A DNA stretch of 31,113 nt. Origin: JAUMXJ01 sp041781135. Its GTDB lineage: Bacteria > Bacillota > Clostridia > Peptostreptococcales > Acidaminobacteraceae. The DNA lies in the NCBI GenBank assembly GCA_041781135.1, contig JBHAZV010000025.1, positions 1 through 31,113 on the forward strand, read 5' to 3'. The position numbers and the translations under genes were made by a program. The notes beneath the pieces were generated by a model. It searched no databases. It was not told where the DNA came from and saw only the letters and a list, made by a program, of their open reading frames with translations. Shown here in pieces: positions 30,696 to 31,113 of the stretch; position 1 is the stretch's first letter, and each line of letters opens with the position of its first letter.

Positions 30696-30754
30696 CGAAG
30701 TGACGCGCTGTCACTTCGCACGATGATTTTATATGACACCGTGTCACTTGTCAA
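30696..30754 (-). promoter_or_regulatory. TetR operon promoter with two matching operators
   Basis: On the minus strand TTGACA (30754-30749), a 17-bp spacer and TAAAAT (30731-30726), with a predicted start near 30719. Operator 1, TGACACCGTGTCA (30734-30746), fills the spacer. Operator 2, TGACGCGCTGTCA (30701-30713), lies inside a longer perfect 9-bp inverted repeat (30696-30718) covering the start of the transcript. The centres are 33 bp apart, about three helical turns. Confidence 0.88.
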
Positions 30755-30802
30755 GGAGTATTTTTTGTCGCAAAAGTTGTCGCTGATGCTCGCATTCGTG
30801 GA

Positions 30803-30848
30803 AAAATGACAAATAGATCAGGATATCATCTTGGAAAAGTGTCATTTT
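30803..30848. repeat. Inverted repeat AAAATGACA / TGTCATTTT
   Basis: Perfect 9-bp arms at 30803-30811 and 30840-30848 with a 28-base spacer, upstream of the TetR promoter. The arms contain the same TGACA/TGTCA half-sites as the TetR operators, so it may be an auxiliary site or a structural hairpin. Confidence 0.4.
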
Positions 30849-30933
30849 CGAGGTGCAATATAGTCAGAAAACGCACAGAACGAAATGGTGCGAGGTGTCG
30901 GCTATGCTGAAAAGAAAAATCTAGAAAGAAATC

Positions 30934-31113
30934 ATGCGCTGGATTGAAACCGGTGAAAAGGCTCTGCTAATATATGTATATATCAACAACGACCTTTTTG
31001 GAGGCACTTTCCGCAGAGATTACGAAGGGGACTATCACTGCTCGGTTGGCGAAGTTAGAGGGATGCTCCGAGATCAAGCGGAAAGGGGGATGGACAACAA
31101 AATACTGCTAAAC
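30934..31113 (+). CDS. Possible 5' end of an unrecognised gene running off the window
   Basis: Open from ATG 30934 to the right edge (60 codons), beginning M-R-W-I-E-T-G-E-K-A-L-L-I-Y-V-Y-I. Only a weak AGAAAG lies upstream. The composition is protein-like but I do not recognise the family. It is divergent from the TetR operon, so it could also be under TetR control. Confidence 0.4.
   Translation, partial: MRWIETGEKALLIYVYINNDLFGGTFRRDYEGDYHCSVGEVRGMLRDQAERGMDNKILLN

Overview
The window looks like a chromosomal segment of an anaerobic Firmicute, probably a Clostridia of the Eubacteriales / 'Family XIII' type. That placement is an inference. It rests on a Bacillus/Clostridium-type housekeeping order (darA-holB-ricT-yabB-rsmI ... 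metG-tatD-rnmV-ksgA), Gram-positive regulators and surface proteins (AbrB, SLH domains, Ser/Thr kinase with extracellular leucine-rich repeats), strong AGGAGG ribosome binding sites, a small 2[4Fe-4S] ferredoxin and malic enzyme. There are no rRNA genes, CRISPR arrays or intact mobile elements; the only RNA gene is tmRNA.

Layout. (1) 1-324: tail of an Rpn/PD-(D/E)XK-type protein cut by the window edge. (2) 531-4712: a compact forward operon of signal peptidase I, c-di-AMP receptor DarA, DNA polymerase III delta prime, RicT/PSP1, a TrmN6-like methyltransferase and RsmI. (3) 4828-5555: a reverse pair, a DUF948-like membrane protein and an AbrB regulator with a Cys4 tail, transcribed back to back with metG. 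(4) 5637-11177: metG, tatD, RNase M5, KsgA and an HD-GYP-like protein. (5) 11338-13357: an ABC-2 exporter (NatA/NatB type). (6) 13472-16476, reverse: a substrate-binding lipoprotein and a permease-ATPase fusion of the nitrate/sulfonate/thiamine-precursor importer type. (7) 16726-19838: a cupin-like protein, malic enzyme, MarR regulator and ferredoxin. (8) 20115-21052: smpB, tmRNA and terminator. (9) 21083-23694: a decayed binding-protein/GGDEF gene, proC and a small lipoprotein. (10) 23793-28241, reverse: an SLH beta-helix surface protein and an HTH plus Ser/Thr-kinase-LRR operon. (11) 28388-28576: a PAS-domain fragment. (12) 28911-30646, reverse: a TetR regulator and a membrane protein carrying a DUF2871 module. 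(13) 30934 to the end: the start of an unrecognised ORF.

Regulation is unusually readable here. There are perfect palindromes at the MarR promoter, two matching palindromes at the TetR promoter, and two different palindromes at the HTH-kinase promoter. The lepB and smpB promoters leave almost no room for a 5' leader.

The most distinctive global feature is recurrent short tandem duplication. Periods are 12 bp x8, 14 bp x3, 26 bp x3, 29 bp x3, about 39 bp x2 and about 59 bp x2. They lie at gene ends, in promoters and inside coding sequence, alongside low-complexity inserts in RNase M5, the ABC fusion and the binding lipoprotein. No clearly new multi-gene defence or mobile system is visible. 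The best candidates for new biology are the HTH/kinase-LRR surface-signalling module, the TetR/DUF2871 fusion operon with its repeat-built N-terminus, and the repeat-expansion habit itself.
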